Shown here one piece after another: positions 1 through 8,313 of a DNA stretch of 64,000 bases. The stretch is from CAWIOX01 sp963837775 (GTDB taxonomy: Bacteria > Pseudomonadota > Gammaproteobacteria > Burkholderiales > Burkholderiaceae_D). The first letter of the stretch is position 1, and each line of letters opens with the position of its first letter. The translations under genes and the position numbers were made by a program. A model generated the notes under the pieces. The model did not search any database. It was not told the origin of the DNA and saw nothing but the letters and a program-made list of their open reading frames with translations. The stretch is taken from contig CAWIOX010000030.1 in NCBI GenBank assembly GCA_963837775.1, positions 372,001-436,000 of the forward strand, written 5' to 3'.

Positions 1-1
1 C

Positions 2-370
2 ACGGATGTGAAGTTCGTACCGGTCAACTCGCAAAACGCGGGGATTCTGGCCGTAGCGCGCGGTGACGCCGATGCGGCGATCATTGCCCACTTCACCCTC
101 GACCAGATTCCACCGGAGCAGCGTGATGGTGTACGCGTCATCTATACCTCGACCGATCTGCCCAACGTGATGATTCTGGCAAAAAAAGGCATGAGGCCGG
201 AACTTGCCGATCAACTGCGCAACTCCCTGCTGCACCTGCCTGATACTGCCGGCGGCAAGGAATTTTTGCAGAAAAGCCGGTTCATCGGCGTCCAGGCGGT
301 AGACGAAGTCTTCATGAAGTCGCTCGATCCCTTGATGCCGGAAACGCGCAAGCAACTCAACCCAGGCTAA
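2..370 (+). CDS. PhnD-like periplasmic substrate-binding protein (5' end outside window)
   Basis: Open from base 2 with no start codon in the window, so this is the last ~122 residues of a longer protein. The stretch ARGDADAAI, the STDLPN turn and the closing segment near GVQAVDEVF fit the second lobe of phosphate/phosphonate-type (PhnD-like) binding proteins. Those proteins capture a small ligand in the periplasm. The stop codon lies 3 bp before the ATG of the GGDEF/EAL gene, so the two are probably cotranscribed. A binding protein paired with a membrane cyclic-di-GMP enzyme suggests ligand sensing rather than transport, but that is inference. The ligand cannot be told from this fragment. 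Confidence 0.7.
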   Translation, partial: TDVKFVPVNSQNAGILAVARGDADAAIIAHFTLDQIPPEQRDGVRVIYTSTDLPNVMILAKKGMRPELADQLRNSLLHLPDTAGGKEFLQKSRFIGVQAVDEVFMKSLDPLMPETRKQLNPG

Positions 371-373
371 GCG

Positions 374-3300
374 ATGCGTCTGCCTGTACTCTCAATGCGC
401 TGGAAGTTGGTGCTGGCCAGCGCGCTGGTTGAAATCATCATGTTTACTGCCTTGGTCTTGAACAGCACGCGCCTGATCGATGACAGCCTGCAGCAACAAG
501 CCGGTGTGCGATTATCGGAAGTCGCCGGATTGCTCAATACCTCGATTGCCCCCTCAATGGCGGCGCAGGATTACGCGCCGATCGCCGATGTATTCCGCGC
601 CAGTCGACGCCAGGAAGGCATCCAGTATTTTGTGCTGACCGACAAGAACGGCCGTATCCTGCTTGCCGATGGCTGGAGTGCTGCAACGCCTCTGCCGCCG
701 GTGCAGCAGCAAATGGATATCCACAACATCCACCAGCGCTTTGATACCAGTATTCCGATCATGCTTGCTGAACAGACCTACGGCCAGCTGCACTACGGAA
801 TATCAACCCGCTTCTTTATCGAAGCGCGCAATCATCTTATTCGCCAAAGCTTTTTTATCGCGGCCGTCGAAGTTGCGCTGTCGATCCTGCTGCTGGCCTT
901 ACTCGGCATCTGGATTACCCGCCACCTGACGCAACTGCGCAATGCCAGCCAGTCGGTTGCCGAGGGACGCTACGACATTCATTTGCCGGTCGCGACCCGC
1001 GATGAAGTCGGATTGCTCGCTGCAACCTTCAATAATATGGCAGAGCGGATTCGATCTCAGGTAAATGAACTGCGGGAATCGGAGGCACGTTTTCGCAGCC
1101 TGGCCGAGCTTTCGTCGGACTGGTACTGGGAGCAGGATGCCGACTTTCGCTTCGTCCACCACAATTCCGGAGGTCATGCCGCATCCCAAATCAATCCATC
1201 ACGTCAGCTCCAGGGCAAGTGCCGCTGGGAACTGGAGACCACGCTGACAGCGGCTGAAATGGACGCCCATCGTGCGCTGTACCAGGCACACCAATCATTT
1301 CGCGAATTCGAATACGGTACCAAATACCTGGACGGCCAGATGCGTTATTTTTCAGTCAGTGGCGAGCCTATATTTGATGAACGCGGCATGTTTACCGGTT
1401 ATCGGGGTACTGCCAAGGACACCACCGCACGCAAAGAGGCGGAAACCCGACTGCGGGAAAGTGAGCAGAAACTGTTCAATATTCTGGAAAGCGTCGAGGC
1501 GTATATATACATCAAGGATGCGGATTACCATTATCAGTTTGCCAACCGTCATGTGCGCGAGCTGTTCGGCGCTTCGATGGAGGGAATCATCGGACACCCT
1601 GATGAGGATTTCTTCGACCCGGCGACGGCTGCCAACTTGCGTGAAAACGACCGTCGGGTGCTGGAGGGTGGCGAGACCTTGCGCACCGAGGAGAGCAATG
1701 TCGTTGCAGCTACCGGCGAGCGCCATACCTATTGGTCGATCAAGCTGCCGCTGCGTGATGCCGAAGGCAATATCTATGGGCTGTGCGGTATCTCGACTGA
1801 CATCAGCGAACGTATCCAGGCCGAGGCTGCCTTGCGCATTGCTGCTATCGTCTTTGAGTCGCAGGAAGGCATGGTCATTACCGATGCTGCAAACAAGATC
1901 CTGCAGGTGAACCGGACTTTTACCGAGATCACCGGTTACAGCGCTGACGAAGTGTTGGGGAAAAAGCCGAGCCTGCTTGGGTCGGGGCGTCACGATGCGG
2001 CTTTTTACGCCGAGATATGGGAATGCATTGCGTGCAGCGGGACATGGCAGGGCGAAATCTGGAACCGGCGCAAGAACGGCGAAGTGTATCCGGAATGGCT
2101 CACCATTACGGCGGTCAAGGACAAGTCCGGCGCGACCACGCACTATGTAGGTACATTCGTCGATATCAGCCAACGCAAGGCGGCCGAGGATGAGATCAAG
2201 CACCTGGCCTTTTATGACTCGCTTACCGGACTGCCCAACCGCAGGCTGTTGCATGATCGCTTGCAACAGGCGCTGGCCGCCAGTGCCCGCAGTCGACGCG
2301 AGGGCGCACTACTGCTGATCGACCTCGATAACTTCAAGACATTGAACGACACTCTCGGCCACGATAAGGGCGACCTGCTGCTGCAGCAAGTCAGCCAGCG
2401 TCTTGCCGCCTGTGTGCGCGAAAGCGACACGGTAGCGCGCCTTGGAGGGGACGAGTTTGTGGTGATGCTGGAGGATCTGGGCGAGAACCCTGCAGAAGCA
2501 GCCAGTCAGACCGAGTCCATTGGCGCGAAAATCATAGATTCACTCAACCAGCCCTATCTGCTCGCTGCACACGATTACCAGAGTACGCCCAGCATCGGCG
2601 CCACCTTGTTTTGTGGTCATCGCAATTCGATGGATGAACTGTTGAAGCAGGCTGATCTGGCCATGTATCAGGCCAAGGATGCCGGCCGCAATACGCTGCG
2701 TTTCTTCGATGCGCAAATGCAGGCCGTCGTCACCGCCAGCGCCGCGCTGGAGGCGGATCTGCGTCAGGGCATACAGAAAAATCAGTTTCTACTTTATTAC
2801 CAGCCCCAGGTGGATGGCGCCGGCCGTATTACCGGAGCCGAAGCGCTGATACGCTGGCAGCATCCGCAGCGTGGCCTGGTGCCGCCGGCTGAGTTCATTC
2901 CTGCCGCCGAGATGTCGGGACTGATCCTGCCTTTGGGTCACTGGGTCATGCAACAGGCATGCCGCCAACTGGTGTGCTGGGCAGCGCGGCCTGACACCGC
3001 GCATCTCACGCTGGCGGTCAATGTCAGCTCCCGTCAGTTCCGTCAGCCGGATTTTGTGGAGCAAGTGTTGGCTGTAATTGAGGGCACTGGTGCCAATCCG
3101 CATCGCCTCAAACTGGAACTCACCGAGAGCCTGTTGCTGGACGATGTGGAAAATACCATCGAGAAGATGAACGCGCTGAAATTGCAGGGCGTGAGTTTTT
3201 CGCTGGATGACTTTGGTACTGCTTATTCCTCGCTGTCTTACCTCAAGCGACTGCCGCTGGCGCAGCTGAAAATTGATCAGACATTTGTGCGCGATGTGCT

Positions 3301-3502
3301 GACCGACTCAAACGATGCGGTAATTGCCCGCACCATCGTGGCTCTGGGTCAGAGCATGGGGCTGGCGGTCATTGCCGAGGGAGTGGAAACCGAGGCGCAA
3401 CGAGGCTTCCTGGCCAGTTCCGGCTGCCATGCGTATCAGGGCTATCTGTTCAGTCGCCCGCTGCCGCTGGAGCGCTTTGACCAGTTGATGCTGCAAACCT
3501 GA
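374..3502 (+). CDS. membrane HAMP-PAS-GGDEF-EAL cyclic-di-GMP signalling protein
   Basis: 1042 residues. A transmembrane helix (~12-30), a periplasmic sensor loop of ~125 residues and a second helix (~158-180) lead into a HAMP linker (~181-233). Three PAS/PAC units follow (~240-360, ~362-480, ~485-605). The GGDEF domain has an intact GGDEF signature at ~691-695, so diguanylate cyclase activity is possible. The EAL domain has EALIRW at ~823, plus NVSSRQF, ELTES, DDFGTAYSS and AEGVET, the residue sets expected of an active c-di-GMP phosphodiesterase. With both active sites intact, net activity cannot be predicted. It sits in the inner membrane and probably takes its input from the PhnD-like protein encoded 3 bp upstream. 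Confidence 0.93.
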   Translation: MRLPVLSMRWKLVLASALVEIIMFTALVLNSTRLIDDSLQQQAGVRLSEVAGLLNTSIAPSMAAQDYAPIADVFRASRRQEGIQYFVLTDKNGRILLADGWSAATPLPPVQQQMDIHNIHQRFDTSIPIMLAEQTYGQLHYGISTRFFIEARNHLIRQSFFIAAVEVALSILLLALLGIWITRHLTQLRNASQSVAEGRYDIHLPVATRDEVGLLAATFNNMAERIRSQVNELRESEARFRSLAELSSDWYWEQDADFRFVHHNSGGHAASQINPSRQLQGKCRWELETTLTAAEMDAHRALYQAHQSFREFEYGTKYLDGQMRYFSVSGEPIFDERGMFTGYRGTAKDTTARKEAETRLRESEQKLFNILESVEAYIYIKDADYHYQFANRHVRELFGASMEGIIGHPDEDFFDPATAANLRENDRRVLEGGETLRTEESNVVAATGERHTYWSIKLPLRDAEGNIYGLCGISTDISERIQAEAALRIAAIVFESQEGMVITDAANKILQVNRTFTEITGYSADEVLGKKPSLLGSGRHDAAFYAEIWECIACSGTWQGEIWNRRKNGEVYPEWLTITAVKDKSGATTHYVGTFVDISQRKAAEDEIKHLAFYDSLTGLPNRRLLHDRLQQALAASARSRREGALLLIDLDNFKTLNDTLGHDKGDLLLQQVSQRLAACVRESDTVARLGGDEFVVMLEDLGENPAEAASQTESIGAKIIDSLNQPYLLAAHDYQSTPSIGATLFCGHRNSMDELLKQADLAMYQAKDAGRNTLRFFDAQMQAVVTASAALEADLRQGIQKNQFLLYYQPQVDGAGRITGAEALIRWQHPQRGLVPPAEFIPAAEMSGLILPLGHWVMQQACRQLVCWAARPDTAHLTLAVNVSSRQFRQPDFVEQVLAVIEGTGANPHRLKLELTESLLLDDVENTIEKMNALKLQGVSFSLDDFGTAYSSLSYLKRLPLAQLKIDQTFVRDVLTDSNDAVIARTIVALGQSMGLAVIAEGVETEAQRGFLASSGCHAYQGYLFSRPLPLERFDQLMLQT

Positions 3503-3521
3503 CGCAGTGGGAACCGTGCTG

Positions 3522-3947
3522 CTATTTTTCGCAGCTTAACTGGTATTTTTCAGTCGAACGGCTGGCCTTGATTCTGGCCTTTTCGGCGGACTTTCCAGCC
3601 GCCTGCCGGGCATCTTCTTGTGCCCAGCGTTGCTTCAGTGCCAGCGCCTGACAATTTTTTCGATGTTTGGCTGCCGCATGGGAGGCTTGGCGCTGCACAA
3701 GTTCTTCCTTGGCTTCGCGCTGGTGGCGTGTCCGTTCGAGCCGCTCGACCTTGGCCTTGTCCGCAGCCAGTTGTTGCGGACTGTAAGCTGATTCTGTCAC
3801 AGCGCTCGGATCAAATGTGTCTTGCGTCTTGCCATTGAGGCAGGGCAGGTCGCCATAAGTGATTTTTCCGTCCGACCCACATTTGTAGAGTGCCAGGGCC
3901 GGAGCGGAACAGGACATCAATAAGGCCAGAAGCAGGGCAGCGCGCAT
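3522..3947 (-). CDS. DUF4124-like exported protein
   Basis: 141 residues with a signal peptide (MRAALLLALLMSC..ALA) followed at once by the LYKCGSDGKITYGDLPC pattern typical of the N-terminal DUF4124 domain. The rest is a charged, Lys/Arg/Glu/Gln-rich helical tail, probably a coiled coil, ending at a lone Cys. Secreted or periplasmic; function unknown for the family. It lies 26 bp after the FAD oxidase stop on the same strand and converges on the GGDEF/EAL gene. Confidence 0.75.
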   Translation of the reverse strand: MRAALLLALLMSCSAPALALYKCGSDGKITYGDLPCLNGKTQDTFDPSAVTESAYSPQQLAADKAKVERLERTRHQREAKEELVQRQASHAAAKHRKNCQALALKQRWAQEDARQAAGKSAEKARIKASRSTEKYQLSCEK

Positions 3948-3973
3948 GTTTTTTTCCCAGTGACCGGCGGTTA

Positions 3974-5380
3974 TTAAAGAACTTTGCCTGGATTCATCAG
4001 GTTCATCGGGTCCAGCGCCTGCTTGATGCTCTGCATCAGGCGCATTTCGAGATCCGACTTGTAGTTGCGCACCTCCTTGCGCTTCAATGCGCCCAGCCCG
4101 TGTTCGGCCGAGATCGAGCCGTCGAAACTGTGTACGCTGTCATGCACCACGCGGTTGATGTCGGCTTGCCGTTCGATCAGCGCATCGCCGGACACGCCTT
4201 CGGCCGGCGAGACGTTGTAATGCAGGTTGCCGTCGCCCAGATGGCCGAAGGTGACCATGCGGCAGCCGGCGAACTGCTGTTGCAGCAGCGCGTCGGTGGC
4301 GGTAATGAAGTCGCCGATGCGCGAGATCGGCACCGACACGTCGTGCTTGATGTTCTTGCCTTCGTCGGCCTGGGCCAGCGGAATATGCTCGCGGATGTTC
4401 CACAGCGCTTTCGACTGGGCGATGGAGGCGGCCACGATCGCATCCTGGATCACTTCCTGCTCCAGCGCAGCGCCGACCAGGCCTTCCAGCAAGGCATTCG
4501 CATGTTCTTCGGATTCGTTGTCGGACAGCTCCAGCAGCACGTACTGGGCGTGGTTTTCGGCAAATGGCAGGCGCATCTGCGGATAATGCTTGGCCACCAG
4601 TTGCAGGCAGAAATCCGACATCAGCTCAAATCCGGTCAGCGCCGCGCCGCAGTGCTCCTGCGCCAGCGACAGCAAGCGCAACGCATCCTGCGGCGTTTGC
4701 AGCGCGGCCAGCGCGGTGAGTTCGGCCTTGGGTTGCGGGAACACCTTCAGCACTGCAGCGGTGATGATGCCCAGCGTGCCTTCGGCGCCGATGTACAGGT
4801 CGCGCAGGTCGTAGCCGGTGTTGTCCTTGCGCAGCCCGCGCAGGCCGTTCCAGATTTCGCCTTGCGCGGTCACCACCTCCAGCCCGAGGCAGAGTTCGCG
4901 GCTGTTGCCGTAGCGCAGCACCGCGGTGCCGCCGGCATTGCTGGCCAGATTGCCGCCGATGGTGCAACTGCCTTCGGCCGCCAGCGACAGCGGGAACAGG
5001 CGCTTGGCTTCGGTGGCGGCGTTTTGCACGTGCTCGAGGATGCAGCCGGCTTCGACCGTCATCGTGTTGTTGATGGTGTCGATCGCGCGGATGCGGTTGA
5101 GCCGGGTCAGCGACAGCACGATCGCGTTGCCGCTGTCGTCCGGCACGCTGCCCAGCACCAGCCCGGTATTGCCGCCTTGCGGCACTACCGGCACCTTGAA
5201 ACGGTTGCACAGCTGGATGATCGTCGCGACTTCCGCGGTCGAGCCCGGTTTGACCACGGCCAGCGCACGGCCGGTAAAGCGGCGGCGCCAGTCGGTCAGG
5301 TAAGTTTCGGTATCGGCGGCCTCGGTGAGCACATACTGGGCGCCGACGGCGTTGCGGCACAGGTCAATAAATTCATTCAT
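3974..5380 (-). CDS. FAD-linked oxidase of the GlcD / D-2-hydroxyacid dehydrogenase type
   Basis: 468 residues, full length for the family. The N-terminal FAD-binding (PCMH) half shows PQGGNTGLVLG, GNLASNAGGTAVLRYGNSRE and GAEGTLGIIT, the pyrophosphate and adenine contacts of the VAO fold. The C-terminal half ends with GSISAEHGLGALKRKEV, the conserved HG.G catalytic loop of D-lactate, glycolate and D-2-hydroxyglutarate dehydrogenases. Reaction class: oxidation of a D-2-hydroxyacid to a 2-oxoacid with FAD reduction. The exact substrate is not decidable from sequence alone. It overlaps the DUF2069 gene stop by 4 bp (ATGA), which points to an operon wrbA - DUF2069 - this gene. Confidence 0.88.
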   Translation of the reverse strand: MNEFIDLCRNAVGAQYVLTEAADTETYLTDWRRRFTGRALAVVKPGSTAEVATIIQLCNRFKVPVVPQGGNTGLVLGSVPDDSGNAIVLSLTRLNRIRAIDTINNTMTVEAGCILEHVQNAATEAKRLFPLSLAAEGSCTIGGNLASNAGGTAVLRYGNSRELCLGLEVVTAQGEIWNGLRGLRKDNTGYDLRDLYIGAEGTLGIITAAVLKVFPQPKAELTALAALQTPQDALRLLSLAQEHCGAALTGFELMSDFCLQLVAKHYPQMRLPFAENHAQYVLLELSDNESEEHANALLEGLVGAALEQEVIQDAIVAASIAQSKALWNIREHIPLAQADEGKNIKHDVSVPISRIGDFITATDALLQQQFAGCRMVTFGHLGDGNLHYNVSPAEGVSGDALIERQADINRVVHDSVHSFDGSISAEHGLGALKRKEVRNYKSDLEMRLMQSIKQALDPMNLMNPGKVL

Positions 5381-5772
5381 TCGGGGGCCTTTTGAGTTGC
5401 TTCCAGTGCGCGCTTTTTTGCCGCTTTTTTATACGGACGCAGATAGGAAATGGAACAGAAGAAAAAAATACAGGTCAGTGCGACTTCGACCCAGCCCAGC
5501 GTGGCCGACAGGCCCTTGTCGCTGGTGGCGCGCACGATGCCTTCCATGAAGTAGAGCAGGATCAGCATCGATGACCATTGCAGCGTGTAATTGTCGCGTT
5601 TCAGCACGCCGCGCAATGACAGCAGCAAGGGGATGACTTTCAGCACCAGCCAGGAGCCGTGCGGGCGCAATGGCGCCAGCACCAGTTCCCAGGCCACGCA
5701 TAAGGCGATCAGTGCGACCAGGCTGACGCTGGCGCCCAGCGCGGTGTTGCGTTGCATTTTGCTCGGATTCAT
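5377..5772 (-). CDS. DUF2069 small membrane protein
   Basis: 131 residues with four hydrophobic segments (roughly 12-32, 40-58, 64-82, 92-112) and a short basic C-terminal tail (KKAAKKRALE). It fits the DUF2069 family of small inner-membrane proteins, commonly found beside wrbA in beta- and gammaproteobacteria. No catalytic motif is visible. Start and stop overlap both neighbours by 4 bp, so translation is probably coupled with wrbA upstream and the FAD oxidase downstream. Confidence 0.8.
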   Translation of the reverse strand: MNPSKMQRNTALGASVSLVALIALCVAWELVLAPLRPHGSWLVLKVIPLLLSLRGVLKRDNYTLQWSSMLILLYFMEGIVRATSDKGLSATLGWVEVALTCIFFFCSISYLRPYKKAAKKRALEATQKAPE

Positions 5773-6383
5773 CTGTTGTTGCCTTGTAATTTTTTTGCGG
5801 TGTCAGCCAGCCGTTGGCCGAGCGCGATGGCCAGGCGCCGGCTGTCTTCGGAGATGCTCTTGTTGCCGTCCACGCCCGACCAGTGGCTGGCGCCGTAAGG
5901 GCTGCCGCCGCTGGCGGTGGTCATCAGTTCAGGCAGCGTGTAGGGCAGGCCGTGGATCAGCATGCCGTGATGCAGCAGCGGCAGCATCATGGTCAGCAGC
6001 GTCGATTCCTGGCCGCCGTGCAGGCTGCCGGTCGAGGTAAACACGCAGGCCGGCTTGCCGGACAAGCTGCCGGACAGCCATTGCGTCGCGGTGCCGTCCC
6101 AGAAGTATTTCATCGCCGAGGCCATGTTGCCGAAGCGGGTCGGCGAGCCCAGCGCCAGGCCCGCGCACTGTTCCAGGTCCTGCAGTTCGACATAGGGCGC
6201 GCCGCTTCCCGGAATATCGGATTCGGTCGCTTCAGTGACGTTCGACACCGCCGGCACGGTGCGCAGGCGGGCATCGCAGCCGGGCACGCTTTCGATCCCT
6301 TGGGCGATGAATTCGGCCAGTTTGCGGGTGGCGCCGTGGCGCGAATAGTACAAAACGAGAAGGGTAATGTTGGGTGAATTCAT
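5769..6383 (-). CDS. wrbA: NAD(P)H:quinone oxidoreductase, WrbA flavodoxin family
   Basis: 204 residues, the usual WrbA length. The N-terminal YYSRHGATRKLAE is the FMN phosphate-binding loop, and GSPTRFGNMASAMKYFWDGT is the signature that distinguishes WrbA from ordinary flavodoxins. GSLHGGQE follows. Known role: FMN-dependent two-electron reduction of quinones in the cytoplasm. First gene of a three-gene run. A perfect TATAAT lies only 7 nt upstream of the ATG, so the transcript may start at or next to the start codon. Confidence 0.93.
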   Translation of the reverse strand: MNSPNITLLVLYYSRHGATRKLAEFIAQGIESVPGCDARLRTVPAVSNVTEATESDIPGSGAPYVELQDLEQCAGLALGSPTRFGNMASAMKYFWDGTATQWLSGSLSGKPACVFTSTGSLHGGQESTLLTMMLPLLHHGMLIHGLPYTLPELMTTASGGSPYGASHWSGVDGNKSISEDSRRLAIALGQRLADTAKKLQGNNR

Positions 6384-6396
6384 GCTTGGTATTATA
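6384..6396 (-). promoter_or_regulatory. TATAAT -10 box directly before wrbA ATG
   Basis: On the minus strand TATAAT occupies 6396-6391 and is followed by accaagc and the wrbA ATG at 6383. A start site 6-8 nt after the box would fall on the ATG itself, which implies a leaderless or nearly leaderless mRNA. No good -35 hexamer is visible at 16-18 nt. Confidence 0.5.
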
Positions 6397-6515
6397 GAGG
6401 GCTTTATTCGTGCTTAAGGTCGCCGGAAGTTTTGAATAGCGACGCCGATATTGTTGGTTTGCGACATTTTGGGTGAGCGTGCCGCAACACCTGTTCTACC
6501 CCATTGATTGATTGA

Positions 6516-7769
6516 ATGAAATTATCGTTTTCTAAAGACTTGTCCTGGGCCGACGTCCGCAACCTGCTGCGTTTCGCCGGCCGCCGGCTGGACCAGGACC
6601 GTCTGCCGCAAGTGGCCGGCAGCCTGACCTTCACCAGCGTGCTGGCGCTGGTGCCGGTACTGACCATCGCGCTGGCGATTTTCACCACGTTCCCTCTGTT
6701 CAGCACCTTCCGCGCGTCGCTGGAAGCGTATTTCGTGCAGAGCCTGATGCCCAAGGCGGTCGCCAATACCATTCTGGGTTACCTGACCACGTTTGCGACC
6801 AAGGCCACGCGCCTGTCGGCGGTCGGCGCGGTGTTCCTGATGGTCACCGCAGTGACCATGATGAGCATGATCGAACGCGCGTTCAACCATATCTGGCGGG
6901 TGCGGACTGCACGTCCGTTCGCGCAGCGCATCCTGGTGTACTGGGCGATCGTCACGCTCGGCCCCTTGCTGATCGGGGTTTCGATCAGCGTCACCTCTTA
7001 TCTGTCGTCCGCCACCAGCGATGTGGTTGGCAGCGTGCCCCTGCTGGGGGTGCTGTTCTATACGCTGATCTCGATCCTGCTCAGTAGCGGCGCCTTCACG
7101 CTGCTGTATGTGGCGGTGCCGAACCGGGTGGTCGACTGGCGCGATGCGGCCTGGGGCGGCTTGCTGGCGGCGATTGCGTTTGAAATCGCCAAGCGCCTGT
7201 TTGCGGTTTTCATTACGAAATTCCCGACCTATACCGTGATCTACGGCGCGTTGGCGGCGATACCGATCTTTCTGGTGTGGATTTACCTGAGCTGGCTGAT
7301 CACGCTGATGGGCGCGGTGCTGGCAGCGGCCTTGCCGGTGGTGAAATATGAGCGCTGGTGGCACGTCGCCACGCCCGGCAGCAGTTTTGTCGATGCGATG
7401 GCGATCATCGGCGTGCTGCATCAGGCCAGATCGGCGGCGCCCTCGGCCGGCGTCGCTACCGCCACGATCCGCAGCAGCACGCGGCTCGGCTATGACGAAA
7501 TCGACAGCCTGTTGCAAAGCATGCTCGACGCCGGCTGGGTCGGACGCATCGGCAGCGACGCTCCCAGGCGCATCCAGTGGGGCAAGCACAGCAGCGAGGG
7601 CATCGAGCACTGGGTGTTGCTGGTCAATCCGCAGCAACTGACGCTGGCCGACGTGTATCGGCTGTTCGTGTTCGACGCATCCGGCAATGCGGCGCTGGCC
7701 AGGCAGGTGGAGGCGGCCGTCGAGCAGGGACTGGGCGAAACGCTGGCCGACTATTTTGCCCGCAGCTGA
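6516..7769 (+). CDS. YihY/BrkB family inner-membrane protein
   Basis: 417 residues. The first ~290 hold six hydrophobic helices with family patterns such as QVAGSLTFTSVLALVP near the start and YGALAAIPIFLVWIYLSW near the end of the membrane domain. A C-terminal ~125-residue cytoplasmic region looks like a winged-helix fold. The family was once annotated as RNase BN, but that activity belongs to another gene, so the function remains open. No frameshift. A copy of the 75-bp repeat begins 14 nt after its stop. Confidence 0.88.
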   Translation: MKLSFSKDLSWADVRNLLRFAGRRLDQDRLPQVAGSLTFTSVLALVPVLTIALAIFTTFPLFSTFRASLEAYFVQSLMPKAVANTILGYLTTFATKATRLSAVGAVFLMVTAVTMMSMIERAFNHIWRVRTARPFAQRILVYWAIVTLGPLLIGVSISVTSYLSSATSDVVGSVPLLGVLFYTLISILLSSGAFTLLYVAVPNRVVDWRDAAWGGLLAAIAFEIAKRLFAVFITKFPTYTVIYGALAAIPIFLVWIYLSWLITLMGAVLAAALPVVKYERWWHVATPGSSFVDAMAIIGVLHQARSAAPSAGVATATIRSSTRLGYDEIDSLLQSMLDAGWVGRIGSDAPRRIQWGKHSSEGIEHWVLLVNPQQLTLADVYRLFVFDASGNAALARQVEAAVEQGLGETLADYFARS

Positions 7770-7783
7770 CGGTTTTGGACCGG

Positions 7784-7858
7784 AAATATACTGGGGACTG
7801 TATTTTTCAAGGGCCAATAAATACATGCGGCGCACTACATGATTTTGATGATACTCCC
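7784..7858 (+). repeat. 75-bp intergenic repeat, copy 1
   Basis: Forward copy: AAATATAC, then GTATTTTT, then CCAATAAATA, TGCGGC and ATACTCCC at the end. It starts 14 nt after the yihY stop. The first ~25 bases form an AT-rich imperfect hairpin. Confidence 0.85.
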
Positions 7859-8313
7859 AAAAAATGATGTTATCGCAGGGCGGGGAAGCATGGCGAAAGC
7901 ACAATAATGTGCGCTGTTATGCGTTTTAAAAATTGCGGATATGTGATTTAAATATTGGAATTGTTTGGCATAAAGGGGCATAATGCCCACTTTTCGCTAT
8001 TCCCCTTTTACGGGAGTGGATTTTAAGCTCGCTTTTATCAGCGGGCTTTTTTACTTTGTGAAAAACCAGCAGAAATTTTGTATTATTTAATTCGAACCGG
8101 CCAGCAGGCACAAGTGGGCGTTGATTTCCACCCATCCAAACAATAATACTGGCGCACAGATTGCCGGCGCGTGGCCGGAGGCAAGGTCCGATCGGTCACG
8201 CCAGCCCTGGACGGCGCACTTTATGACAAGCTTCACCCGTTGGCCGGATTGGGTGGAGTCATTTACCTCGTACATGAAAGTAACCGGGTCAGTCTTGACC
8301 TGGTGTTTAAGCA
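7859..8313. other. intergenic region upstream of rpoD
   Basis: 455 bases between repeat copy 1 and rpoD without a supported gene. It holds a promoter-like pair (TTGGAA, 18 nt, CATAAT, about 7954-7984), a structured stretch and an intrinsic-terminator-like hairpin at 8025-8052. A further ~260 bases of leader follow, in which I see no clear element. A small RNA ending at the hairpin, or a transcriptional checkpoint before rpoD, are both possible. Confidence 0.4.
8025..8052 (+). terminator. terminator-like hairpin upstream of rpoD
   Basis: AAGCTCGC pairs with GCGGGCTT (one G-U) around an 8-nt loop and is followed by a T-run. It lies ~260 bp before the rpoD ATG and ~40 bp after a promoter-like sequence. 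Confidence 0.55.

Noticed and set aside
3890..5395. 501-residue open frame on the plus strand
   Set aside because: Antisense shadow of the FAD-linked oxidase; composition is the Arg/Gln/Ala/Val/His bias typical of reversed GC-rich codons, with no domain.
6522..7904. 460-residue open frame on the minus strand
   Set aside because: Antisense to yihY; Arg/Gln/His/Asp-rich with no domain.
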